Source of the DNA: Curtobacterium flaccumfaciens UCD-AKU
Lineage (GTDB): Bacteria > Actinomycetota > Actinomycetes > Actinomycetales > Microbacteriaceae
Assembly (NCBI RefSeq): GCF_000349565.1
Contig: NZ_APJN01000097.1
Location: 1-39,878 of the forward strand
DNA length: 39,878 bases
Direction: 5' to 3'
A program made the position numbers and the translations under genes. The notes under the pieces are model-generated. The model ran no database searches. It was not told where the DNA came from and saw only the letters and a program-made list of their open reading frames with translations. Positions 15,194 to 22,323 of this stretch are shown piece after piece (the stretch's first letter is position 1; every line of letters starts with the position of its first letter).

Positions 15194-16401
15194 GCGACCA
15201 CCCCGGCTGCGGTGCGGTCGACGGCGGGTGGGGCGGGCCTCCCGGCGGTCGTCGCCACCCCGTTGACCGCGAGCAGGGCGTGCCAGCGCGCGGCGGCGAG
15301 GTCCGGGTCCTGCAGGGCGCCGCAGGCGTTCGCGAGCCGGACCGTCTCGGACAGGTGCGACAGCGAGCGGCCGGCGTGCTGGCCACCGGCCATGGCGAAG
15401 GCCGGCTGGTGCCCGTTCAGCCAGGCGAGGAACGCGATGCCGGTCTTGTAGTGCCAGGTGGGGGCGCTGAAGAGGTGTCGGGACAGGGCCTCGGTCGGTC
15501 CGAGCAACGAGCGGTAGGCGGCTTCGTCTGGCAGGGCACGCACGGCGGCTGAGGCGAGCGGTGCGATCGCGGCGAACGCCCCGAGCAGGGCGTCGGAGTG
15601 CACGCCGTCGCGGTCCGCGATCAGGTCGACGTAGTGGAAGTCGTCACCCGTGAACATCCGGGCGGTCTCGGGCAGCCGGGCGCGGAGTGCCACCTCGGCC
15701 GTCGCGTCGAGCAGGCTCATCTTGATGCCGGAGATCCCCGGCCCGGCGTCGCGCATGATGTCGAGCACCGTGTCGGGGCCCCGGTGCCCGCCGAAGTACC
15801 CGGCGAGGGCGGGGTCGAACGCCTCCCCCAGCCAGTGCAGGACGACGGGGGCGTTCGCCCGCTCGACGACCCCACGGTAGACGCGGCGGTAGGTGTCCGG
15901 ATCGTCCAGCGCGAGTCGTGCCAGGTGGCGGCTGGCCATCAGGACCACGCCCGCCCCGGCGTCCTCGGCGTGGTGGAGCTGCCGGGCGTAGGCGTCGACG
16001 ACCTGCTGCTCGGTGACGGGTTCGTCGGGCAGGTCGTCGGTGTTCACGCCGACGACGATGCGGCCGCCGACCGACTGCGCCTCGCGGGCGGAGCGCGTCA
16101 CGAGCTCGCGGGTCGCCGCCGGGTCCAGTCCCATGTTCCGCTGCGCGGTGTCCATCGCGTCCGCCACACCCAGCCCCCACGACCACAGGTGGTGGCGGAA
16201 CGCCAGGGTGGCGTCCCAGTCGAGGTCGGCCGGGGCTCCGGGGGTGTTGTCGGCGGCGGTGCGCGGGACGACGTGGGCCGCCGCGTAGACGATGCGCTCG
16301 GTGAGCGGTGCCGCGGGCACGGCAGTGGCGTCGACGGCAGGTGCGCCCAGCGGCGTCCGGCTCGTGGCGCCGTCGCGCGCCAGCAGGGTCAGGTCCGTCA
16401 T
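15190..16401 (-). CDS. DUF993 / dihydrodipicolinate-synthase-like aldolase-family protein
   Basis: A 403-residue protein of the DUF993 family, distantly related to the dihydrodipicolinate synthase / N-acetylneuraminate lyase superfamily. The equivalent of the Schiff-base lysine is Lys227 in GISGIKMSLLD. The tyrosine motif of classical members (YNxP) is not evident; the matching strand reads VVLHWLGEAFDP. A class I aldolase-type cleavage or dehydration of a keto sugar acid is therefore plausible but unproven. It overlaps both neighbours by ATGA and lies between a sugar dehydrogenase and a TIM barrel isomerase, which suggests it acts on the oxidised sugar. Confidence 0.75.
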   Translation of the reverse strand: MTDLTLLARDGATSRTPLGAPAVDATAVPAAPLTERIVYAAAHVVPRTAADNTPGAPADLDWDATLAFRHHLWSWGLGVADAMDTAQRNMGLDPAATRELVTRSAREAQSVGGRIVVGVNTDDLPDEPVTEQQVVDAYARQLHHAEDAGAGVVLMASRHLARLALDDPDTYRRVYRGVVERANAPVVLHWLGEAFDPALAGYFGGHRGPDTVLDIMRDAGPGISGIKMSLLDATAEVALRARLPETARMFTGDDFHYVDLIADRDGVHSDALLGAFAAIAPLASAAVRALPDEAAYRSLLGPTEALSRHLFSAPTWHYKTGIAFLAWLNGHQPAFAMAGGQHAGRSLSHLSETVRLANACGALQDPDLAAARWHALLAVNGVATTAGRPAPPAVDRTAAGVVA

Positions 16402-17630
16402 TCGGACGCCCCGACGGTCTCGGTGCGCTGGGCGACCTCCGGCGTCTCGACCGGGAGGCGCGGCTCGGCCCCGGCGGGCAGGGTCAGCTCCGGCAGGTCC
16501 ACACGCCGGCCCTCGGCGCTGGAACGCAGACCGGCTTCCGCCAGCGCCACGCCGCGGGCACCGGACAGCAGGTCGTAGGGGTGCGGGCGCCCGGCGACGA
16601 GGTCCTGCAGGAAGTCCTCCCACTGGGCGCGGAACCCGTTGCCGTAGACCTCGTTGTCGGGGACCTCGAGCCACTGGCTGCGGTAGTCGGCGTCGTCGCG
16701 CAGATCGGGGTTCCAGACGGGCTTCGGCGTCGCCGTGCGGGGCTGGATCCGGCAGCCGAACAACCCCACCACCGCGCTGCCGTCGGTGCCGTCGACCTGG
16801 AACTCGACGAGCTCGTCACGGTCCACCCGGACCGCCCAGCTCGAGTTGATCTGCGCCGTGACGCCGCCGGCCAGGTCGAACACGCCGTACGCGGCGTCGT
16901 CGGCGGTCGCCGGGTACGGCACGCCCTGCTCGTCGGTGCGCTGCTCGATGTGCGTGACCGCGCGGGCGTAGACGGACTCGACGCGGCCGAACAGCTGCTC
17001 GAGCACGTAGTTCCAGTGCGGGAACATGTCGACGACGATGCCGCCACCGTCCTGCCGGCGGTAGTTCCAGCTCGGGCGCTGCGCCGACTGCCAGTCCCCC
17101 TCGAACACCCAGTACCCGAACTCGCCGCGGACGCTCAGCACCCGGCCGAAGAACCCGGAGTCGAGCAGGCGACGGAGCTTCCGCAGCCCGGGCAGGTAGA
17201 GCTTGTCGTGCACGACGCCGTTCGGGACGCCGGCCTCGGCCGCGAGCCGGGCGAGTTCGAGGGCCTCGGCGGAGGTCTCGGCCGTCGGCTTCTCGGTGTA
17301 GACGGCCTTGCCGGCGGCGATTGCGCGGCGGAGCGCGTCGGCACGGGCACTCGTCACGGCGAAGTCGGCGAAGACCTGCCAGCGGGGATCCGCCAGGGCG
17401 GCGTCGAGGTCGGTGGTCCAGTGCTGCAGGCCGTGCCGGGTCGCGATCTCCTCGAGCTTCGCGGCGTTCCGACCGACGAGCATCGGTTCGAGCTGCACGC
17501 GCGTGCCGTCGGGCAGCAGCAGGCCGCCGTCGTCGCGGATCGCCAGGATCGACCTGACCAGGTGCTGCCGGTAGCCCATGCGCCCGGTGACGCCGTTCAT
17601 GATGATGCCGATGGTGCGCGTGGTGGTCAA
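16398..17630 (-). CDS. Gfo/Idh/MocA-family sugar dehydrogenase
   Basis: A 410-residue NAD(P)-dependent oxidoreductase: Rossmann fold with GVTGRMGYRQH (13-23), the family motif EKP (113-115) carrying the conserved Lys, and the C-terminal beta-sheet substrate domain with VVDMFPHWNYVLEQLFG providing the catalytic Asp/His pair. It probably oxidises a sugar hydroxyl or aldehyde. I prefer the TTG at 17630 because GGGAG lies six bases before it; an in-frame ATG at 17672 directly abuts the operator and has no ribosome binding site. First gene of the leftward operon, with a LacI-type operator about 45 bases upstream. Confidence 0.85.
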   Translation of the reverse strand: MTTTRTIGIIMNGVTGRMGYRQHLVRSILAIRDDGGLLLPDGTRVQLEPMLVGRNAAKLEEIATRHGLQHWTTDLDAALADPRWQVFADFAVTSARADALRRAIAAGKAVYTEKPTAETSAEALELARLAAEAGVPNGVVHDKLYLPGLRKLRRLLDSGFFGRVLSVRGEFGYWVFEGDWQSAQRPSWNYRRQDGGGIVVDMFPHWNYVLEQLFGRVESVYARAVTHIEQRTDEQGVPYPATADDAAYGVFDLAGGVTAQINSSWAVRVDRDELVEFQVDGTDGSAVVGLFGCRIQPRTATPKPVWNPDLRDDADYRSQWLEVPDNEVYGNGFRAQWEDFLQDLVAGRPHPYDLLSGARGVALAEAGLRSSAEGRRVDLPELTLPAGAEPRLPVETPEVAQRTETVGASE

Positions 17631-17672
17631 CGCGTGCTCCCTTGCTCGCTGTGGCCCGCTCTCCGTCGTCAT

Positions 17673-17686
17673 GGAAAGCGCTTGCC
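17673..17686. promoter_or_regulatory. LacI-type operator, leftward operon
   Basis: GGAAAGCGCTTGCC is identical over 14 bases to the site before the ABC importer and contains the AAGCGCTT core typical of LacI/CcpA-family operators. It lies between the LacI gene and the Gfo/Idh gene. On the minus strand a TACGGT box just upstream would place the site over the transcription start. Confidence 0.75.
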
Positions 17687-17729
17687 GGAACCGTACACCA
17701 CGGGGTGCGTCGGGTGCGCGGTGACGAGG

Positions 17730-18797
17730 TCAGCGGGCGGTGCTGGCGCGCAGGACGACCTCGCCGTCGACGGCACCGTCGACCTCGAGCCCGAGCGCAC
17801 GGCGGACGGCCCGCTCGCCGATCTCCTCGAGCGGCAGCCGCACCGTGCTGAGCGCCGGCACGACGTCGGCGAGCATCCGCACGTCGTCGAACCCCGCGAC
17901 GCCGACGTCCACCCCGGGCACGAGCCCGCGCTCCCGGATCGCCGCGACCGCCCCGACGGCCATCAGGTCGGTGACCGCGAAGACGCACCGGGGCACCGCG
18001 GCCCCACCCTCGGCGGCTCGGTCCAGCAGCGACACCATCGCCCGGTACCCGCCGTCGCGCGTGAACTCGGAGGGCACCACGTCGTCGTCGGGCACCCGCA
18101 GACCGTGGGCCGCGAGGCCGGCGACGAACCCCTCGACCCGGGCGTGGGCGGTGACGAGGTCCGGGTCGCCGGCGAGCACGGCGAACGAGTCGTGCCCCTG
18201 TTCGACCAGCGCACCGGCGAGCGCCGCAGCCCCGCCGAGGTTGCGGATGACGACGCCGTGCACGCCCGGGACGCCCGCTGCGGCACCGTCCAGGTCGGAC
18301 ACGAGCGCCGACACCCCAGCCCCCGCGGCGACGAGGCCACCGACCGCCGCCGCGACTTCGGACGGGCCGGAGCCCGTCGCGGATCCGGAGCCGATCCCGA
18401 GCCGACGGCTGACCGCCAGCACGACGGCTCGCGGGCGGAGTCCGGCGACCACGTCGAGCACCGCCACTTCGCGCGACGGGTCGCCGCCGGTGGAGGTGAT
18501 CGTGACGACGAGCCCGGCGTCGTCGGCGGCGCGGATCGCGCCGGCGGCGATCGCGGCGAAGTACGGGTCGGCGATGTCGCCGACGACGAGCGCCAGGGTC
18601 GTGGTCGACCCCCGAGCGACGGCCTGCGCCTGCACGTTGGCGGTGTAGCGCAGGGCCCGGGCGGCGGCGCGCACCCGGTCCACCGACTCCTGCCGGACCT
18701 TGCGGGTGCTGCCGTTGAGCGCCCGCGAGGCGGTCGCGAGCGACACCCCTGCCCGCTCGGCCACGTCGGCCAGGGTGACGGTGCCTCGCTCGGGCAT
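17730..18797 (-). CDS. LacI-family transcriptional regulator of the sugar locus
   Basis: A 355-residue repressor: N-terminal LacI helix-turn-helix (about 7-55, with VTLADVAERAGVSLATASRALNG and the hinge region YTANVQAQAVARG) and a periplasmic-binding-like sugar domain (about 65-345, e.g. TLALVVGDIADPYFAAIAAG and the GVAGFDDVRMLADVVPALSTVRLP end). GGAGG six bases before ATG 18797 sets the start. It lies between the two operons and both carry the same operator, so it is almost certainly their regulator; derepression by an imported sugar is the usual mode. A Gly/Ser/Thr insert near residue 135 (GIGSGSATGSG) is unusual. Confidence 0.9.
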   Translation of the reverse strand: MPERGTVTLADVAERAGVSLATASRALNGSTRKVRQESVDRVRAAARALRYTANVQAQAVARGSTTTLALVVGDIADPYFAAIAAGAIRAADDAGLVVTITSTGGDPSREVAVLDVVAGLRPRAVVLAVSRRLGIGSGSATGSGPSEVAAAVGGLVAAGAGVSALVSDLDGAAAGVPGVHGVVIRNLGGAAALAGALVEQGHDSFAVLAGDPDLVTAHARVEGFVAGLAAHGLRVPDDDVVPSEFTRDGGYRAMVSLLDRAAEGGAAVPRCVFAVTDLMAVGAVAAIRERGLVPGVDVGVAGFDDVRMLADVVPALSTVRLPLEEIGERAVRRALGLEVDGAVDGEVVLRASTAR

Positions 18798-18931
18798 GTC
18801 GTGCCTCCAGTCAGGGTCCGCGCCGTGCGCGGCCTGTGGCGAGGATAGCGATTCCCCGCGGGCCAGGGCGGGGTTCCGAGCGGCCGGTCACGCCGTCGAG
18901 ACCACAGGTCACGTTGTCAGAACAACCCTCA

Positions 18932-18969
18932 GGAAAGCGCTTGCCAGAACGGCGAGGGTCGTGTAGACC
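18932..18969 (+). promoter_or_regulatory. Promoter with LacI-type operator, ABC importer operon
   Basis: TTGCCA (18941-18946) and TAGACC (18964-18969), 17 bases apart, form a good -35/-10 pair. The operator GGAAAGCGCTTGCC (18932-18945) overlaps the -35, so repressor binding excludes RNA polymerase. Confidence 0.7.
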
Positions 18970-19043
18970 TGGGGTCCTCGGCCGAGACACCCCGAACGCT
19001 CGCCCACGGCACATGCACGTGGTCCCGAACGAAAGCAGTGACG

Positions 19044-20324
19044 ATGAAGTCATCCAAGAGAATGCTCGCACTCGTCGGCGGGATCGCCGCGCTCGCGCTC
19101 CTGAGCGGCTGCGCCTCCGGCGGGTCCGGGGACGGCGGCAAGGTGGACGAGCTGACCTTCTGGCTCTCCACCTCGTCCGCGCAGGAGAAGGGCTACCAGG
19201 ACCTCGCGACCGCCTACGAGAAGCAGACCGGCGTCGCGGTGAAGATCGTGAACCTGCCGTACGACGGCCTGCAGACCAAGCTGCGCGAGTCGGCGCAGGC
19301 GAACTCGCTGCCCGACGTGGTGCGGGCCGCGGGCATCGACCCGATCTGGAGCGGCAAGACCGTCGACCTCGCCTCGATCGTCAGCGACAAGGCGAACGGG
19401 ATCGACCAGGACCTCATCGCGAAGGACAAGGACGGCAAGGTCACCTCGATCCCGTCCGACGTCACCGCGGCCGGACTGTTCGTGAACAAGTCGCTGTTCG
19501 ACAAGGCCGGCGTCGCGTACCCGACCGATCCCGCGAAGGCGTGGACGTGGAGCGAGTTCCTCGACGCCGCCGACAAGGTGAAGGCCGACACCGGCGCCAA
19601 GTACGACCTGGTCTTCGACTCGTCGCCGTCGCGCCTGCGGGCCTACATGTTCACCAAGGGCACCGACTTCATGCAGCAGGAGAAGGACGGTTCCTTCCCC
19701 ACCGACGCGAAGACCGTCGACGCCCTGCAGGACTTCGCCGACATGAACGACGACTCGGTCATGCCGAAGTCGGTGTGGACGAGCGGCCAGGACCCGAACG
19801 CCCTGTTCAAGAGCGGCCAGGTCGTGGCGTACTTCTCCGGTGTCTGGCAGTCGTCGGACTTCGCGTCGAACATCACCGACTTCGACTGGGCCAGCGCCGC
19901 CACCCCGGCCGACCCGACCCACGCCACCGAGATCAACTACGGCGGCAACATCGTCGGGTTCGAGAACTCCGACACCCGCGGCGCCGCGGCGAAGAAGTTC
20001 ATCGACTACATGTACGACCCGACGAACTACGCGAAGCTCGTGACCACCAACGGGTTCCTGCCGGTCGAGTCCGGGCTGGACATCACCTACCCCTTCAAGT
20101 CGCAGGCAGCCAAGGACTCCTTCGCGCTGTACCAGAAGGAGATCGAGGCGGCCGACCCGATCTCGAGCTCGTACGCCAAGGCAGCGTCGGAGTGGGCGGT
20201 CGAGGGCAAGGAGATCGGCACCGACCCGACCACGGCCGAGGTCGGCAAGCTCATCAACGGGCAGCAGTCGGCCAAGGAGACGCTCGACACGATCACGAAG
20301 TACTACGAGGAGCACGTGGGGTGA
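19044..20324 (+). CDS. ABC sugar transporter substrate-binding lipoprotein
   Basis: A 426-residue family-1 extracellular solute-binding protein. It has a lipoprotein signal peptide with Cys23 in the lipobox LLSGC, a Gly/Ser linker, and the two-lobed sugar-binding fold starting ELTFWLSTSSAQEKGYQDLATAYEKQTG. Segments PDVVRAAGIDPIW, VFDSSPSRLRAYM and YFSGVWQSSDFA are typical ligand-cleft regions, the last with aromatic residues for sugar stacking. ATG 19044 fits the weak GAAAG upstream better than GTG 19038. First gene of the rightward operon; a hairpin follows it, which would raise its expression over the permeases. Confidence 0.9.
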   Translation: MKSSKRMLALVGGIAALALLSGCASGGSGDGGKVDELTFWLSTSSAQEKGYQDLATAYEKQTGVAVKIVNLPYDGLQTKLRESAQANSLPDVVRAAGIDPIWSGKTVDLASIVSDKANGIDQDLIAKDKDGKVTSIPSDVTAAGLFVNKSLFDKAGVAYPTDPAKAWTWSEFLDAADKVKADTGAKYDLVFDSSPSRLRAYMFTKGTDFMQQEKDGSFPTDAKTVDALQDFADMNDDSVMPKSVWTSGQDPNALFKSGQVVAYFSGVWQSSDFASNITDFDWASAATPADPTHATEINYGGNIVGFENSDTRGAAAKKFIDYMYDPTNYAKLVTTNGFLPVESGLDITYPFKSQAAKDSFALYQKEIEAADPISSSYAKAASEWAVEGKEIGTDPTTAEVGKLINGQQSAKETLDTITKYYEEHVG

Positions 20325-20327
20325 CGG

Positions 20328-20359
20328 AACGGGGCCGGGCGCATGCGTCCGGCCCCGTT
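20328..20359 (+). terminator. Intercistronic hairpin after the binding-protein gene
   Basis: AACGGGGCCGG (20328-20338) pairs perfectly with CCGGCCCCGTT (20349-20359) around a 10-base loop. It lies four bases after the binding-protein stop. Partial termination or RNA protection here would give more binding protein than permease. Confidence 0.65.
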
Positions 20360-20404
20360 GTCCCTCCTTCCACAGCAGCACCACGTCGAACGAAGAGGAT
20401 CATC

Positions 20405-21379
20405 GTGAGCATCCCCACCGCAGCCGGTGACGTGCAGACCGCCGTCCCCACCCCGGTGCCGCCCCGCCGGCCCGGAGCCGCGAAGACGACGAAGCGCCGC
20501 CGCTCCGGCGTCAGGAAGCCCGTCCTCGCCCCGATCCTGTTCGTCAGCGTGAACGCCGTCCTGTTCGTGGTGTTCTTCGTGTGGCCCGCCGTGATCGGCC
20601 TCGGCTACTCGTTCACCGACTACAACGGCGTCGTCGACCCGAAGTTCGTCGGCCTGGCGAACTACTTCGAACTGTTCGCCGACGACACCTTCTACGCCGC
20701 CCTCGGTCGCACCTTCCTGTACGCGATCGTCGCCGTGCCGCTCGGCTTCGTCCTGTCGCTCTCGATGGCGCTCATGCTCACGAGCCCCGCGGCGAAGGGC
20801 CGGAGCGTCGCCCGCATCGTGTTCTTCGTTCCGTGGCTGATCTCCCCCATCGTCACCGGTGTGATCTGGCGGTGGATGTTCGGCGAGAACTTCGGCCTGG
20901 CCAACTTCGTCATCGAGTCCCTGGGCGGCAAGGCCGTCCCGTGGCAGTCGAACGCCGACCTGTCGCTGCTGGTCGTCGTCTTCGCCACCGCGTGGGCCGG
21001 GGCGGCGTTCAACATGCTGCTGTTCGTCGCGGCGATCCGGAACGTCCCGCAGTCGTACTACGAGGCCGCGTCACTCGACGGTGCCGGCGCCTGGCACCAG
21101 TTCCGCTACATCACCCTGCCGAGCATCGCGCCGACGTCGTTCATCGTGATCCTGCTGTCGTCACTCAGTGCGTTCAAGGAGTTCGCCACCGTGCAGGCGC
21201 TCAACGGCGGCGGCCCCGGCACCGACAACAACCTGCTGGTGCAGTACATCTACACGAACGGGTTCCAGAACGCCCACATCGGCTACGCGAGCGCGGCGTC
21301 GATGGTCCTCATGCTCATCCTCATGGCCATCGCGCTGATCCAGCTGGCCGTGAACCGCCGGACGGAGTCCCGTCGATGA
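20405..21379 (+). CDS. ABC sugar transporter permease, MalF type
   Basis: A 324-residue inner-membrane permease with six predicted membrane segments after a 40-residue cytoplasmic start rich in Pro, Lys and Arg. The EAA loop that docks the ATPase reads EAASLDGAGAWHQFRYITLP. Segments such as SFTDYNGVVDPKFVGLANYFELF match the MalF/UgpA group. GTG 20405 has GAGG six bases upstream. It overlaps the second permease by ATGA. No ATPase gene accompanies the system; in actinobacteria a shared MsiK/UgpC-like ATPase encoded elsewhere normally energises such importers. Confidence 0.9.
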   Translation: MSIPTAAGDVQTAVPTPVPPRRPGAAKTTKRRRSGVRKPVLAPILFVSVNAVLFVVFFVWPAVIGLGYSFTDYNGVVDPKFVGLANYFELFADDTFYAALGRTFLYAIVAVPLGFVLSLSMALMLTSPAAKGRSVARIVFFVPWLISPIVTGVIWRWMFGENFGLANFVIESLGGKAVPWQSNADLSLLVVVFATAWAGAAFNMLLFVAAIRNVPQSYYEAASLDGAGAWHQFRYITLPSIAPTSFIVILLSSLSAFKEFATVQALNGGGPGTDNNLLVQYIYTNGFQNAHIGYASAASMVLMLILMAIALIQLAVNRRTESRR

Positions 21380-22323
21380 CCGCCACGCTCCCCACCGAGA
21401 CCGACAAGACCGGAAGCGGCCGTCGGGCCGGACGGTCCGGCCGGAACGGTCGCTCCGGCTCCGGCCGATCTGGCCGCTCTGGCCGCTCGAAGGCTGTGGA
21501 CGCCACGCCGCGTCCCCAGGCCATCGCCGCCACGGCCCTGCTCTGGGTGTTCATCATCGCGTTCGGGTTCCCGGTGCTGTGGTTCGTGCTCAGCGCGTTC
21601 AAGCCGGGCGGCGAGCTGTTCTCGTACCCGCTCACCCTGCTGCCGAAGAACTGGTCGGTCGAGGGCTTCGCCGAGGCGTGGTCCAGCTACGACTTCGCCC
21701 AGTACTTCGGCAACACCGTGATCGTCGCCCTGGTCACCACGGCGCTGACGGTCCTGGCGAGTGCGGCCACCGGGTACGCGCTGGCGAAGTACGACAACCG
21801 GTGGCTGAAGGTGTTCTTCGTCTGCATCCTCGCCACGACGATGCTCCCCACCGAGGTGATCCTCGCTCCGACGTTCATCGTCATCCGCGACCTCGGCATG
21901 TACGACTCGCTGGCCGGCATCATCGTGCCGTCGGTGATCACGGCCACCGGCATCTTCATGTTCCGGCAGTTCTTCATCACCGTGCCGGACGACCTGGTCG
22001 AAGCGGCCCGGATCGACGGTGCGAGCGAGTTCGGGATCTTCTGGCGGATCATGCTGCCGATCTCCCGCCCGATCATGCTGACGCTCGCGATCTTCTCGTT
22101 CCAGTGGCGGTGGAACGACTACATCTGGCCGCTCCTGGTGCTCAACGACCCGAAGCAGTTCACGATCCAGATCGCCCTGCAGAGCATCGTCGGTGCTGAG
22201 AACGTGAACTGGACGGTCCTGCTCGGCGCCTCGGTCATCTCGATCATCCCGCTCGTGCTGCTCTACCTGGTGTTCCAGAAGTACGTGAACGGCGCCGACC
22301 TCAACGCGGGTCTGAAGGACTGA
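21376..22323 (+). CDS. ABC sugar transporter permease, MalG type
   Basis: A 315-residue permease with six membrane segments and the EAA loop EAARIDGASEFGIFWRIMLP. MalG features include PVLWFVLSAFKPGGELF and the PTEVILAPTFIVIRDLG stretch. The first 40 residues are an unusual Gly/Ser/Arg repeat region facing the cytoplasm, encoded by short tandem DNA repeats. Its stop overlaps the start of the heparinase-like gene by one base (TGATG), so the enzyme gene is translated together with the importer. Confidence 0.9.
   Translation: MTATLPTETDKTGSGRRAGRSGRNGRSGSGRSGRSGRSKAVDATPRPQAIAATALLWVFIIAFGFPVLWFVLSAFKPGGELFSYPLTLLPKNWSVEGFAEAWSSYDFAQYFGNTVIVALVTTALTVLASAATGYALAKYDNRWLKVFFVCILATTMLPTEVILAPTFIVIRDLGMYDSLAGIIVPSVITATGIFMFRQFFITVPDDLVEAARIDGASEFGIFWRIMLPISRPIMLTLAIFSFQWRWNDYIWPLLVLNDPKQFTIQIALQSIVGAENVNWTVLLGASVISIIPLVLLYLVFQKYVNGADLNAGLKD
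21412..21489 (+). repeat. Short tandem repeats encoding a Gly-Ser-Arg tract
   Basis: Degenerate 9-base units close to GGCCGCTCT repeat through this stretch and encode repeated Ser-Gly-Arg in the permease N-terminus. All changes keep the frame. Such tracts can change copy number by slippage. Confidence 0.6.

Noticed and set aside
17631..17672. Upstream ATG 17672 as the start of the Gfo/Idh gene
   Set aside because: It touches the operator and has no ribosome binding site, and the added 14 residues precede the Rossmann strand without family similarity; TTG 17630 has GGGAG at six bases.
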